DNA of 64,000 nucleotides from Pieris napi (GCF_905475465.1 NC_062249.1:2430501-2494500); one strand, 5' to 3'; numbered from the stretch's first letter, positions 20,801 through 32,301 are shown. Program-made: numbers and translations. The notes: generated by a model from the letters alone, not told the origin.

Positions 20801-22192
20801 AAATCAAAAGACTAAAGGTGGGTGACAAGTATCTCAGTAGACATAGTGTATAAAAGACCAGAATTTTTATATTATTAATAATATATAAAAATTGCTTTAT
20901 CGAGCCGCTGACACACGTTTTAAAACTTATTGTAAATCTAAACCATGTAAAGTACACTTGAATGCATAGAAAAAAATTCATCAATATTGGACCAGCCGTT
21001 TAGAAGGTGTTTATCTACAAACACACGCACAAAAATTTATACACATTAAGATTTACGTGAATGTTATTAAAAAGATTTAAAAAAGTTATTTTTATCCCCT
21101 GTACTAGTTTGACAACTTTTTTAAATCGCATTTAACACATTCATCAATTCCCTCAGGTGTATCCAAATTGTTTTGTGTTCATCAGGAGTTGATTTCGCCA
21201 TTTTTATATTACAGGAGGAATTATCTTCGTCCCAAGAAGAGGTCCGTTCCCTCCGCAATGTTCAAAGCAACGCGGCCGTCGACCTGAGGCATGCTACCAC
21301 CGTCGCTGAGACATCACTACGGTAACTAAATTTATTTACTAAAAAATTTACAATTTAAAAAAATATTGATATAAAAATCAAGATGTTCATGATATCCTTA
21401 CATTAAGTCGGGTTATACACAAGAGTCAAATACCATAAACAACAGAAACGTCAAACGTCAATAAGCACCTACCACAGAATACAATAGCAAGTTAAAACAT
21501 ACAGGTGTTTTATATATTAAATGCAATGTAAGAAAGGATTAAATAAGAGATAGTTAGTGAAAATATAAATAATCACGCAATCCCAATGTATTAACCATGC
21601 CGTCAGCTCTCTATGGAGACACGCCATAATGGGTCGGAGCTTTGACCGAGAGTTGGTTCAGGACCGACACCTTTGGGAGCGTTCAAGTATTACGACTTTC
21701 CAGTACTTTACACCACATAATGGTAACGTTTAGGTATAAAGAGTCACTGTCACGAAACGTTTTACTATACTGTACTTGGGTTCAGAAAAAAGTTACGGCG
21801 CGTTACATGGGGGGGGGGGATCAATAATCTCCAAAAAAATTGCGTGACGTAATACTTGAACGCTCCCTTTACCTGCTCTAGAATAATCGTATTTGTTTTT
21901 TCCTAACCTAGGAATCGAACCCTTGTGAACTGCAGGCAATCATAATATATTTGTGTACAACAATTACTAACACAACTTATAGCATATAAATATACAAGCT
22001 TTTATGACATTTACTTAAGAAAAAATATTAAATCCTTGTATAATTTAAAAATTGGTACAGAAGACTTGCAAAATATCCTTTAAATATTTATATGACTATA
22101 GCGAATAATGTGTGAATTTAATTAATTTCAGGGAATTATTATCTGGATTGGAGCGACTTCGTTCGCTCAGTTCCACTTTGGACCCGACTTGA
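17856..22192 (+). CDS. ENTR1: ENTR1/SDCCAG3 homologue (endosome-associated trafficking regulator 1), complete
   Basis: Seven exons: 17856-18036, 18115-18906, 19580-19694, 20050-20272, 20755-20817, 21215-21321 and 22132-22192. All have AG acceptors and GT donors, join in phase and give 513 aa. The start is the first ATG of an acidic leader (MAEDDDG). Residues 71-79 read NPFSFRHFL, matching the NPFSFxxFL box of vertebrate ENTR1. The middle is disordered, Ser/Asn-rich, with three LPDF (196, 224, 331) and three PLDL (276, 288, 317) motifs. Residues about 345-500 form the C-terminal coiled coil, including an EAATHRVDHNL segment like vertebrate 'VVQQVEQNL'. In mammals ENTR1 works on endosomal sorting, recycling and cytokinesis with PTPN13 and Vps35. 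Overall length is close to the human protein. Confidence 0.9.
21675..21867 (+). mobile_element. MITE family 'B' copy in ENTR1 intron 6, TTT duplication
   Basis: It runs from GGGAGCG to CGCTCCC with TTT on both sides (21672-21674, 21868-21870). Compared with the 13767 copy it lacks an internal block, so it is 193 bp. It has the inverted modules 'cgttcaagtattacg' and 'cgtaatacttgaacg'. It lies 264 bp before the last ENTR1 exon. Confidence 0.85.
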
Positions 22193-22739
22193 TATTGAAA
22201 TACTGAGTTATGAAATAAGTAGACTATGTCAGCTTTGAGCAGATTCGATGTTTTTACTGATAATTGTATAACCTGAACTTAATTGCAGTTCTTTTGAATT
22301 CTGAGACTAACATTTCGTGATGAAAGACAATGCGGTCTCTTTCCTTGGAAAAAAAATTGTGTATTATATATGAAAATCTAATATTATTATGAACTCCTTT
22401 GTCCCATATCTCCATGGGGAATGGAACCATAAGATAACCGACCAGGAAAGTGTTATCATTTCAACCTGCATATATTGATGTTGGGTTTGGATAATACTTG
22501 AGTATAATCTATTATAGGATCCAAAGTATCTAAATTTTGTATATCTTTGTATGTTTGTCCACAAATTTCTCGGAAACTAAGTCAATACGAGACGGTCCGT
22601 TTTGATTTGTTTATTCCAACTTAAGGATCAGTCCAATTGTATATCGAATTCGCTTCAGTCGTTTTTGAGATATATACATTTACATGTATAACAGGTACAT
22701 AGGTAATGTTGACTATTCCAAGTTGGTTAATATTTAACT

Positions 22740-23074
22740 AATAAAATGACGCCGTTACATCAGCAGGTGAACATTTACGGTCTATTTTTGGTCGTAAAAA
22801 TATCGAATCTGTAAAAATAAATAGTTTTATCGTTATGGCTGCTTATATGATTTTAACATATATTTGCTAGTAAAAGTTATTAGTATTTTCGCATAATAAT
22901 TATGTTTAGTAAATTTATATTTATGTCTAAACTGCTGAACCGTTGATTTATCAGGTGAAATATCTCTAAATGAAACAAGAAATATGTTAAATTGTTTTTT
23001 TAGGCTTTTATCGTTTTAAATGTAAAATTTCTGAACAATGGTTCAATAGAAATTGCACTTTAACCGAAAATAAA
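22740..23074 (+). terminator. Candidate ENTR1 polyadenylation signals
   Basis: AATAAA occurs at 22740-22745 and 23069-23074, 548 and 877 nt after the ENTR1 stop codon. Either could end the transcript. The second is followed by a T-rich run. Confidence 0.35.
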
Positions 23075-23324
23075 TTTTTTATTTTATTAAAAATCACTCG
23101 GTTTCATTAGACATGTACATTATATGTGTATTTTATAGTTCTATATTAATCCGATTATGTTAAGTTTAAATAAAATAAAACTATGTTTTGACTGTTTCTA
23201 TGTTATCTATAATGATTTTTGGTATAGATTAGAAAATATAGAGCAATTGCTTAACCAATACTCAAATTTAATTAAATTCTCAAAAGTTGTCAAACAATCT
23301 TTTCAATGACATTTGACTTAATCG

Positions 23325-23445
23325 ATATATTGATTTGAGATATACGAGACTGGCTATGCACCAATGGATTTTTTAAGTAATAATACTTAGTCATGCAAAA
23401 CGTGAGGAAATATGACAGGCACAGGCTGGTCTACTTGCCTTTAAA
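23325..23445 (+). repeat. SINE fragment, degenerate
   Basis: 'ggctatgcaccaatggattt', 'cgtgaggaaa' and 'tgacaggcacaggctggtct', then 'acttgcctt', follow the order of the SINE at 8897-9108, with many changes and internal losses. Confidence 0.55.
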
Positions 23446-26400
23446 AATGGACAGCAAATGTATAAAGTATAGGATATATATGAAAATAATTTATTAAAGT
23501 GCAATTTCTTTAAAACCTTTTCATTTTTCGGTGTAAGCGTATCGGCTTAATGTAAAGACGAAATTGGAATAAAATGTTAATCAAAATAATACTCAAATTG
23601 TATTATTATGGACTGTATATAAATAACTTCGATAATGTATTTTTTAAACAGTTGTTTAGTAACTATCATTCAGAATTCAGAGAAAATCAAATTATTATAT
23701 TTATTGTTTATCAGAATTAAGTACTTTATCATTTTAGTTCACGGTTGAACTGTATTCTGTAGATTTATTTTCAATTAAACGAATAACAAAACAACGCTCT
23801 TCAATGAATTTTAGTCTCTTTCCAAAGGTCTTTTGCCGTAACGATATTAATTTGATTTGGTATATATTTCGCGGCATGCTTGTGTATATACGAAAAAAAA
23901 CGTTTAGTTAGAATTCATTTTTGAATACATAATTTATTTCAAACATAGTTAAAATATAAATTGTGTGGAAAATTGTTTGATCAATAAATGATATCGTATT
24001 TACGTATACGAAAACTTCAAACTATAAGTTCCTTCTAAATATACAAACGTATACAATTGTATGATAATGACGTAAGCCTACGCTTGGTCACGTGATCATG
24101 GTGATCGCCTGTCGCGAAGTATGTTTGTCTAAGTGTAAGATTCAAAGTCGAGAATTAGTGATAAGTACAACTCGCATATGTCAAATCCAATACGTTTATG
24201 ATATAAAGTCATACTTAGCACGAATCCTTCTCTGAATCTTACCCTAAGACAAAAAAAACATCACATGAGAAATTAAATCGAGTTTATGGTTTCAATTTAT
24301 GTGCTGGTTACATTATTAGTATTCGTTTCTGATTGAAACCACGGTTTATTTAGTTACCGATGTCAACTTTTATTTATTTACATTATTGTAAATGTGTTAG
24401 AATAAATCTATGGGAGACTAGTACTTAGTACTTAGGTAAGTTGTCTAACACTTACTTTTCATGTGTATTCGGTATAAATAATTCGCAAACTGATTTTAGT
24501 ATCGCAGTCGGCGTTAGGGGTTCAAGTATTACGTAACAAATTTTGGGGGGGTAATAACAACTTTTGTAAAACGTTACGATGCGGGGCGGGGATTGAATTA
24601 CGCGTTATTGTTAATATTATTTTCGCCTTTCCAGTACTTTACACCACAGAATGGTAACTTTTAGTTATAAAGAGGTGGTGTTCACGAAACGTTTTACTAT
24701 TGGGTACAAAGAAACGTTACGGCGCGTTATGTGGGGGAGGAGGGGTCAAGAATCTCCAAAAATTGCGTGACGTAATACTTGAACGCTCCCTTATTCAAAC
24801 CGCCATAAAAATATAGAAAAACGGCGAAAAGAGTTGCTTGTCAATTGTATTAGCTTTGACAGTTACTCTGTATGTCAGAAACATTGGATTTGACATACGA
24901 GTTATATTAGGGAGAAGTCTGGACTATCCTACCATTTAACGGCAAATAAACGTTGCTTCATGGGCTGACAATCAGCGATACTAAAAACAGCTTAGAGCTA
25001 CTTGATATGATATTAATGCATATTATAAAACGTGAATGGTTTGTTACCCTGGTAACGATGTTTTCCTATATAATAATGGTTGCCATGGTAATAAACAAAG
25101 TAATTTAGTATACGTTTTACCTCTGTATAGTAAATATATTTGCGAGTCGAAATCAAAATAGACCTATACAAGTCGCATTCAAAATTATGTGTATTTCTAC
25201 ATATATATTATGGATTTGTAGTAGTTTTGTTGCAATTTTAATTTTTTTTTACAGCTTATTAAAGTTGAGAATTGACCGCATAAATTTAACTCGAATAAGG
25301 TTCAAAATAATTTTATGGGATACAATGTAATCAAAATACGAAAAACTAATCAAGGTATTTTACATAAACCGTAAAAAGAATCACAAAATATTTAGTTTTA
25401 ATTTTGATCATGGGTTGAAATGTCATAAACAGACTGTAACTTGTCATAACAAATTTCCAAAAGATGTTTAAAATTAATGTATCGTTTTAGAGGCTTTGTT
25501 TATATGAGCATAAAAATAATGATCTTATAAAAACTCATTAAAAATAATTCAATACCTATTAAACATTGAGATTCTTATAACCTCAAAATACTTACAGTCA
25601 TTTTAATATTATCGCAACGTGTATTTTTTTATATATTATTAGATGTTATTTCTCAGTTTTACCAAATCTACGACATTCCTGAAGAGTTTCACAATAGACT
25701 GCCGAAATTATTTATCCTATTTAATTGACATAAGCATAAGAAAGTATTGTTTTGCTTGTTACTAGTTTTTACCAGATTATTTTAGTATTATTAAAATTAT
25801 AAAAAGATTACGCTTAAGCCCTTTATGTTGTGAGGTGATGTAACTATCATGTTATAGCGATAACTAATATATATTAAAATGACTGTAAGGCACTAAGTCA
25901 CCATTTATAAGCTAGTTTGTCTAGAATCCTTAGTGGCTATTAATTATTATCCTTAAATATGGGTTTTTGTATAAAAGTAAAATGTACTAAGTGTTTGTAT
26001 GGAAAAGGTGTTATGTTTATGAAACTCGGAATATAACTTATGTGAGTCTGATAATAAATTAATTTTGAAGCGACCTTTTTTTATTTACTCCTATAAAATA
26101 CATGACATATTTTTGGTCTCCTTATAATTACATTATTGTTTTTATATAGTATAAAACGTCTCATGACTGATAAAAAATGATCTAGTTGAGTGCCGCCTTT
26201 TGTCAGTGGCGAAAAGACACTGCCTGCCCGAACGAATTAGATGTTTATTCTGAATAATAATATATTTACTTAATTTCGTGGCATGGCACACTGCACCCCT
26301 TTGTCTTTTGTACTATTAAATCTAAGAACTTGGTCTCATTAAAAAAAACCATTTTCATGAAAACTTCATTATGCCAATAATCAAGCAATTTTAGAGAACT

Positions 26401-27123
26401 AAAATATTATCTAGTCTTCTTTCATAGTGTAAATAAAGTAATTTTAAAGCCCTTAAAATGTATAAAATACACTTACGATTTTAAAGGTAATCTATTAAAT
26501 ACACATCCTCATAACTTGCAGGTTTCTTTAGTATCTCTGAAGAGAGATGGTTACCCACAACACAGTAAGGTCCTAGTGTTTACTAGCTTAGGAAAAAACA
26601 TGGCCAGTACAAAGGGCCTGCTGATGTTAATTGTTAAGATACGAACTTAACACTTGTTAAAATTCGAATGCGCGATAAATTGTACTAAATATAGCTAAAG
26701 TATCAAATGGTGTCACGGACTGTCTTACAAAATATAGAAAGAATAAAAAACATATTTTATAAACCGTTTAATAATATAAATAAGGAATTTTATAACATCA
26801 CAATTCTAAGCTAGAAAATACATTAGTAACTTAATTCTAATATAATTTGGTTTATTAATACTCATAACAGATGCCTTAAAATAAAATTATACAAATTTTC
26901 TATATTACATGATATAAATTTGCTTAATAAAGTTCTCTTGATATCCGTAGCGCTGATCGCAAACTTGGAACAAAACACTTCATTTTACTTAAATTAAGAT
27001 TTCTTAAATGGACTCGAATGAATTCAATCGACTTTTCGTGTAATTTTTTATATACAAATATAACTATTTTTGAGATTTAATTAATACTTACATTTCCGAG
27101 ATTCTTTTATTTTTAAATATCCA
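23446..27123. other. Intergenic stretch, repeats but no gene
   Basis: Apart from the MITE 'B' copy at 24517-24790, this is AT-rich DNA in which I could not find conserved coding blocks on either strand. Confidence 0.5.
24517..24790 (+). mobile_element. MITE family 'B' copy, TTA duplication
   Basis: Left end GGGGTTCAAGTATTACGTAA (three bases lost relative to the family), right end CGTAATACTTGAACGCTCCC. TTA stands on both sides (24514-24516, 24791-24793). The 'gatgcggggcggggattgaa' module is shared with other copies in the opposite direction, so this element is inverted relative to 13767. Confidence 0.85.
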
Positions 27124-27171
27124 AATATGACGGTTTTACATAACAATAAAACCGATATTATGTGCCGAGAA

Positions 27172-27341
27172 GGAAAACATACAGCATTGTATAATAATGA
27201 AGAAGCAATGTATACTTAGCCACGAAGTGCGATACATACCGAGTGAAATAGTTCCGCTTAGATAGAATAGATGGCGCTGTAATCGCCTCAACTTCATACT
27301 TATCTTAACCAGCTAGGACGGTGTCATTTCCACAGTCATAG
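27172..27341. repeat. DIRS inverted terminal repeat, 3' (left) copy
   Basis: 170 bp from GGAAAACATACAGCATTGTA to TTTCCACAGTCATAG. It is identical, base for base by eye, to the reverse complement of 31872-32041. The outer 48 bp (27124-27171) are unique to this end and are repeated only in the internal complementary region. Confidence 0.95.
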
Positions 27342-27364
27342 AGTCTTCACCAGGAAGAGCTTCC

Positions 27365-27467
27365 TACAATGCTGTATGTTTTCCTTCTCGGCACATAATA
27401 TCGGTTTTATTGTTATGTAAAACCGTCATATTGATGTGCCTCCGGAAAACATACAGCATTGTATAAT
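27365..27467. repeat. DIRS internal complementary region
   Basis: 27365-27432 is the exact reverse complement of the left outer end (27124-27191). 27429-27467 is the reverse complement of the right outer end (32018-32056). The two overlap in the four bases TATT. Read in reverse, this segment is the right end joined to the left end, the template DIRS elements are thought to use to form a circular intermediate. Confidence 0.95.
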
Positions 27468-28019
27468 GAAGACGTGTTTGTTATCTGCTGGTGGATGTAT
27501 ATAGTACAATATAAAACACAACGCTATGATGATTATGAAGAATTAAGGTCCGGGCTTTAGCTAAAGCCGTTATTGTTTATATAACTATTTTATTTACTTG
27601 CCATTATTCTTAATCAAAGCATAAGTATTTAGCAATTATTATTCTTAGTTACGGTATAAATATAACTACAGTTACTAGTAACTATATACCTACTCATCTG
27701 ATTTAGATGTACAATTAACATAATGATATAAACTTCCTATCATAACAACAAGGTATTTCTATAATTACGATGGTGCAAATGTATTAAAGAAAGAGTGATG
27801 AGTTTTCTCTACGAGAGTCTATCTCGCGGCAGTAATGATTAAAGAATCTATGTATTTGAAGATTTCCAATTACCCCGTGTAATAAAACATTTCATCTATT
27901 GGTTGATTTTCGACCTAATTATTTTGCTGTTGATGGATAAAAAAAATATTGTTTAGATTTTTTACTTGAGATCTTGTTGTACCTGTTACTCAAAGCAATA
28001 TTTTTTTTTCCTTTTTTAA

Positions 28020-28236
28020 AGACAGTTCACACCAACTGACCCCCGTTATGGGCACCAGGCAACGGATACACACACACACATTACAGAAAGATAGACATAC
28101 AATTACATATTCAAACACCCAAGACCCAAGCACAACGCCAAACGCTCACCACATCAATGTCCGTCCCAGCCGGGAATCGACCCCGGGACCCATGGATTCG
28201 CAGTCAGGGGTACTAACCACTAGACCAATGAGTCGT
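28020..28236 (-). repeat. tRNA-derived SINE nested in the DIRS recombinase
   Basis: On the minus strand: A-box-like TGGTCTAGTGGTTAG, B-box-like GGTCGATTCCCGG, then 'gacggacattgatgtggtg', 'ttgtgcttgggtcttgggtg', a GT run and an A-rich end (complement of the T-run at 27999-28018). It is a different SINE family from the one at 8897. It lies where the recombinase frame stops, so it probably inserted into that gene. Confidence 0.75.
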
Positions 28237-29240
28237 CAGGACTAACTGAAGTCTCACTAAAGTGATAGGGCATATGTTTTATCGTGGTGTTTAGAAAGTT
28301 TCCATGTTGACTGGCGTCTTGAGTGTCTGTCTTAGATTCGAATACCGGTGTTAAATAAATGTTACCACCATCATCCACGAATTGCTCGTCAGTAATTTCT
28401 AATAAAGTGAACCCTACGGCCCAATGCTAAATGCAATACTGTGGCTGTTCTGCGAGCCGTATCGAATAAAGTGTCCCTAGGAGGGTTGGAAGAAAGCCAG
28501 TCTAGTACTATTCGCGGGTCCCACGTGACGGATGATTTCACGACTTTTGGTTTAGCTACTCCTAATACTCTGAGGATGTGTTTAATAATAAAATTTGAAA
28601 ATGTTTGTTGTTCTACATGGGGACCGCAAAAAGTTAAAATTGCCGATTTGCGAACAAGGATGGTTGATAGGATAAATTCCTGTTTTGGCTTTCTGTACTG
28701 TCTAAGTGTTTGTTTTGTAATATTATGTATGTTAGCTGTAAGATTACTTATAATTAAATAAATAAATTAATAAATTTTCTTTTAGAAAAAGTGATATTAA
28801 ATTTTTTTGCAATATCGGCTGTTTGAGGGGATTTTGGGTTCACTTGAGAGTTGTCACACCATGACAGCCCTCTTTTGATTGCGGGTAAATAAGTGGACAG
28901 GTGGAGTGACCAACTCTTCAAAAGTAAATCTTTTTCCAGTGTGGACCAGTCTTTTATTTGGGCACCCCACCCCCAATTTCCCAAACTTTTAGGGTCAATG
29001 CTTGTATTTGTGGAGGAGACAGTGCAATTGTCGTATCTAGGAGTGTCTGCGATAGGTATTGAATTTCGTGGGGGTGATCTAGAGACCTGGATTTCAGGTC
29101 CTGCAGCCAGAAACCTTGCGGCCAATCTGAAGCAACTATCAGATAGGTTCCCGTCGCCCGGTTTAGGTGTGCTAAAACTCAGGGTAACAGACTTGGAGGG
29201 GGAAACACCCATGCTAGAGGAGGAAGGTGCCACTACGCAG
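28236..29240 (-). pseudogene. DIRS tyrosine recombinase, broken
   Basis: On the minus strand, starting from high coordinates: a serine-rich N-terminal stretch, then LSTYLPAIKRGLSWC and NPKSPQTADIAKKF (the SAM-like core-binding domain), TWDPRIVLDWLSSNP, LFDTARRTATVLHLALGRRV and, in another frame, LLEITDEQFVDDGGNIYLTP and FESKTDTQ. These are the phrases of DIRS recombinases, and GRR probably carries the first catalytic arginine. A frame change falls just after GRRV. The HxR...Y catalytic end is missing, cut by the SINE at 28020-28236. Confidence 0.8.
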
Positions 29241-29467
29241 CCTTTTTTCCCCTTTATAATCTGTCTGCTATGATCACCCTGGTAGGTAATGTACCGACAG
29301 AGTTATGTTGAATTTGTCCGTCAGGTGCAATAGTTTGAAGGTTAGTGTAAGTAACCCTATCGATTTCAACCTTCTGTTTGAATGTATGCAATCAGAGTTT
29401 CATTTGTCCGATTGTATTAACACGTGTGTGTTTTGTAATATTTTTACATTTATTTTTATTGCGGCTA

Positions 29468-29810
29468 TCACTGCATATAAGTCCTTTTTGTTGCAGTGCC
29501 ACGTTTTCTATTGGTATGACCATTTTCCTGACAAGGTTTCCGTCTAGATGTGAACCCCCCCCAACCCCAATCCGAGGCGTCCGTCGCTAGGAAGTGGGTT
29601 GCAGGTTCTTTGTGTATAGGCGTTGTCTGATGAGTAGCTCCGAGCCACCACATCAGTTCCTGCCCTACAATCTCAGGCAGCAGTTGACCTCGACGGGGTC
29701 GGATCTTGTTGAATTGTCGCAGAAAGATCTGTACCTGGCGACAGTGAAGCCTCCCGCGGGGCACGAGTTTAGTTTGAAAGTTTGCGAAGTTTACTTGCCC
29801 TAGCAAAGCT
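29468..29810 (-). pseudogene. DIRS RNase H region, remnant
   Basis: The minus strand encodes HFLATDASDWGWGG (29550-29592), the RNase H TDAS motif followed by the Trp/Gly pattern usual in DIRS elements. Upstream in the same frame is a stretch with PIHKEPATHF. The frame runs on after it without the next conserved RNase H blocks, so the domain is damaged or diverged. Confidence 0.75.
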
Positions 29811-29970
29811 TTGTAACTCGCGAATACAACGCATAACTATGGTTTTTGCGCTGTATTTTTACCTTGGGTAGCGACATCACATTCACCATAGTATTCCAGC
29901 GAATTCCAAGGTATTCAAAATTTTGGGTTGGTACCAATACGGATTTTTTGGTAATTGATTTTCCAACCTA

Positions 29971-30067
29971 GGTGTTCCAAGTGTCTCACGCCTCCGCGGC
30001 CTGAGAATCTAACTTGGCGGGTGTTCCAAGTGTCTCACGGCCTCCGCGGCCTGAGAATTTAACTTGG
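29971..30067. repeat. 49/50-bp tandem duplication inside the DIRS reverse transcriptase
   Basis: 'ggtgttccaagtgtctcacg' begins both units, at 29971 and 30020. The first unit lacks one G after 'ctcacg', so the duplication also shifts the frame. Confidence 0.8.
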
Positions 30068-30450
30068 AGTGGTCTTGGTTGACCAGAAGGTAGTCGTCTA
30101 GGAAGACTAGCACTCGACATCCCTTCGCACGTAAGGTCTCCGCGACCCAACATGATACTGCAGAGAAAAGGTGTGGTACTGACGCTAGCCCAAAAGGAAG
30201 GCAAGTCATGTTTTCGTATAACTGCCCTTTTTAACTGAGCCTTGAGAAAGGTCGGTGTGATCTCGCTGCCGGTAGATGGAAATAGGCTTGTGATAAATCT
30301 ATTTATCATCCAGTCCCCTAGTTGAAGAAAGTCTGGGACTAAGCCGTGGGTGATCAACCGAAAATGTTTTGTCTTTACGAATCGGTTTAGTTCTCGCAAA
30401 TCTACAACAGAACGCATCGTGCCGTTGCTTTTCCTGCGAAGAACCATTTT
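29985..30450 (-). pseudogene. DIRS reverse transcriptase, frameshifted
   Basis: In the minus frames: VLRRKSNGTMRSVVDLRELN and HGLVPDFLQLGDWMI, then in a second frame TCLPFGLASVPHLFS and CRVLVFLDDYLLVNQD. LDDYLL (30078-30112) is the YxDD-type catalytic motif in its DIRS form, and LPFGLAS is the preceding motif. At least one frameshift lies between the first and second sets near 30220-30300, and a partial duplication (29971-30067) breaks the end. Confidence 0.85.
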
Positions 30451-30540
30451 GGATATAAAACTGGGGGTGTTGTTGAGAACTGTTTGTAGGATACCTTGCT
30501 TGATTCAGGAGTTCTATGATTATCTGCGATGTCGTAGGTG

Positions 30541-31469
30541 ACGGTTCGGTTGCGTATTGACTTACTATTCGATTTATTTTATTTATGTTGTAAGTGTTTA
30601 TTTATTTATTAACAAAGCGGTTACTTGTACAGAGGTATGCGGAATCCTTGAATTATGTTGGATAGTAATTTTTTTCCGTCATTGTAAGATAACGGGTAGT
30701 TTTAAAGTTGTTTATGACTATCGATTTTCCTGTTAAACGTTCGCATCGTTTCTTGTTTTAGGTGGGTATTACGAAAATTATTTTTTCCATTTTGTGCCTG
30801 GTGTCTGTATTTGGATGTAGACGCTTACGATTCTTTGTATCTAGGTTTAAAAAGCTCTTACTCTTAAAGGTTGCGGCGGAGATAACCAGAATTGCGGCCC
30901 ACCGAGGGATTGTATTAGGGACGCGAGCTTACTTTTGTCAAATAAAAATTCCTCGCTAGGAGGTATATTACTAAGCGCAGTTTGAATACTTTTGGTCCGA
31001 AATCTTACTTATTAATCTTTTACGCCTAGTTTCTATACCTTCCGCTCGTTTTCCGCATACAATTTGCAGGGTTTGTTCATGCAATTTGTAAGAAGGTGAT
31101 TCATTACCAACAATATAGGATATTTTTGTGAAAAGATTTAATCGCGGGTTTTAATTCCGTTGGGTTATTACGAGTCCAGTTTATGATTTTTTGTAATCCA
31201 GATTGTAGTAATTCCCTTTGACATAGGAGTTTTAAAAGCTTAATATATTATTATATTTTTATATTATTATATTTTTATATTATTATATTTTTATATATAT
31301 TTATTTTGTAATTTTTTTCTTTTTTATCGGCTTTCTTAATAATCTTTTTATCATCAATATTTGTGATCAATATTTGTGACCAAGCCCAGAGATTTCGATT
31401 TTCGGGTCGACGGATTAATAAAAAATGGCTATAGTAGTTGGTCGGTCAGTGGGTACCCTCTTCATTGGA
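30541..31469 (-). other. DIRS internal region, coding content decayed
   Basis: No long frame survives. It includes a tandem array of a 17-bp AT-only unit at 31241-31300 ('tattattatatttttat', about three and a half units). By position this should hold the rest of gag and the start of the polymerase part. Confidence 0.5.
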
Positions 31470-31735
31470 CGCACTGGCGTTGACATTTGGTACATAATAT
31501 CGTTGATGCATTATAAAATTTGTGAGGAAACTCACCTGATTATATAACGCGTCGATCATGGGATCGACCGTTACCTGTGCTACTCGTTTCCTTTTCTTTC
31601 GTGGCGGTCCCTCGCGCTCCGAGTCGCTATCAGACGCGCTGCTGGTGCACGTGGAGTCCTCTTTGTCTTGTTCGCGACCTTGCTCGACACTTTTTTAGAC
31701 TACTTGCCTGATCGGCCCCGGCGGCGGCCTTATCG
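31470..31735 (-). pseudogene. DIRS gag-like N-terminal part with an in-frame stop
   Basis: The minus strand reads a short ATG-started peptide (MPIRPPPGPIRQVV), a TAA, then in the same frame an acidic Ser/Asp/Glu patch (STCTSSASDSDSEREG), a basic PPRKKRKRV and DPMIDALYNQ. An acidic patch followed by a nuclear-signal-like basic run is usual at the start of DIRS gag proteins. The stop and the loss of frame beyond NEEGTH mark it as dead. Confidence 0.65.
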
Positions 31736-31871
31736 GCATCGTGAGTCCATTACGCAATTGTGATGTATAATAATGCGTTTTGCTAATAATTAACACTAAG
31801 AAAGACTATAAGGTTTTAAGTCGTTATTGAGTTGTTTCGGTTTCGACCGCACGCGGCGAAAGTACACAACG

Positions 31872-32041
31872 CTATGACTGTGGAAATGACACCGTCCTAG
31901 CTGGTTAAGATAAGTATGAAGTTGAGGCGATTACAGCGCCATCTATTCTATCTAAGCGGAACTATTTCACTCGGTATGTATCGCACTTCGTGGCTAAGTA
32001 TACATTGCTTCTTCATTATTATACAATGCTGTATGTTTTCC
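31872..32041. repeat. DIRS inverted terminal repeat, 5' (right) copy
   Basis: Exact reverse complement of 27172-27341. The 15 bp outside it (32042-32056, GGAGGCACATCAATA) recur, in reverse, in the internal complementary region at 27429-27443. Confidence 0.95.
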
Positions 32042-32255
32042 GGAGGCACATCAATAGTGAATGTTTTTTGTCTTGTTTAACACAAGAAGAGTGATAAGGA
32101 CACAACACAATAAATTTGAAGAGATAAACGGCGAAAATAATTTGTTATCTGTCGAAGATTCTTTGTTTGTGGACACCATCATATTAGACTACAATTGAAC
32201 TGCATTATACAAAATAATATTTGACTACTCCTCAAAGTAACCAAATGATATGATA

Positions 32256-32292
32256 TTCCAGCCATAAACAAACATTTTTTTTATGGCTGGAA
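32256..32292. repeat. 13-bp hairpin beyond the PIKfyve 3' end
   Basis: TTCCAGCCATAAA (32256-32268) pairs exactly with 32280-32292. It is just past the second candidate PIKfyve poly(A) signal on the minus strand. It could be the end of a small element or a transcript-end structure. Confidence 0.5.
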
Positions 32293-32301
32293 CGATTTTT
32301 T

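Larger units (their letters stand above)
27124..32056 (-). mobile_element. DIRS-type tyrosine-recombinase retrotransposon, full structure, coding parts decayed
   Basis: 4,933 bp on the minus strand. The parts, 5' to 3' in the element: terminal repeat (31872-32041), gag-like acidic/basic patch (about 31470-31735), reverse transcriptase (about 29985-30450), RNase H (about 29470-29810), tyrosine recombinase (about 28236-29240), internal complementary region (27365-27467) and the inverted terminal repeat (27172-27341). This order, the inverted ends and the internal region matching both outer ends are the hallmarks of DIRS1-like elements. The element is AATA-bounded at both ends (27124-27127, 32053-32056) with no longer target duplication, as expected for recombinase-mediated insertion. 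Each coding part has frameshifts or stops. It lies 313 bp downstream of the PIKfyve stop codon on the same strand. Confidence 0.92.

Noticed and set aside
28160..28236. Possible tRNA gene on the minus strand
   Set aside because: It has A and B boxes, but no complete acceptor-stem pairing could be drawn and it continues into a GT-rich tail, so it is the head of a SINE.
28441..28761. 106-codon plus-strand open frame
   Set aside because: It is the opposite strand of the DIRS tyrosine recombinase, which has recognisable family motifs.
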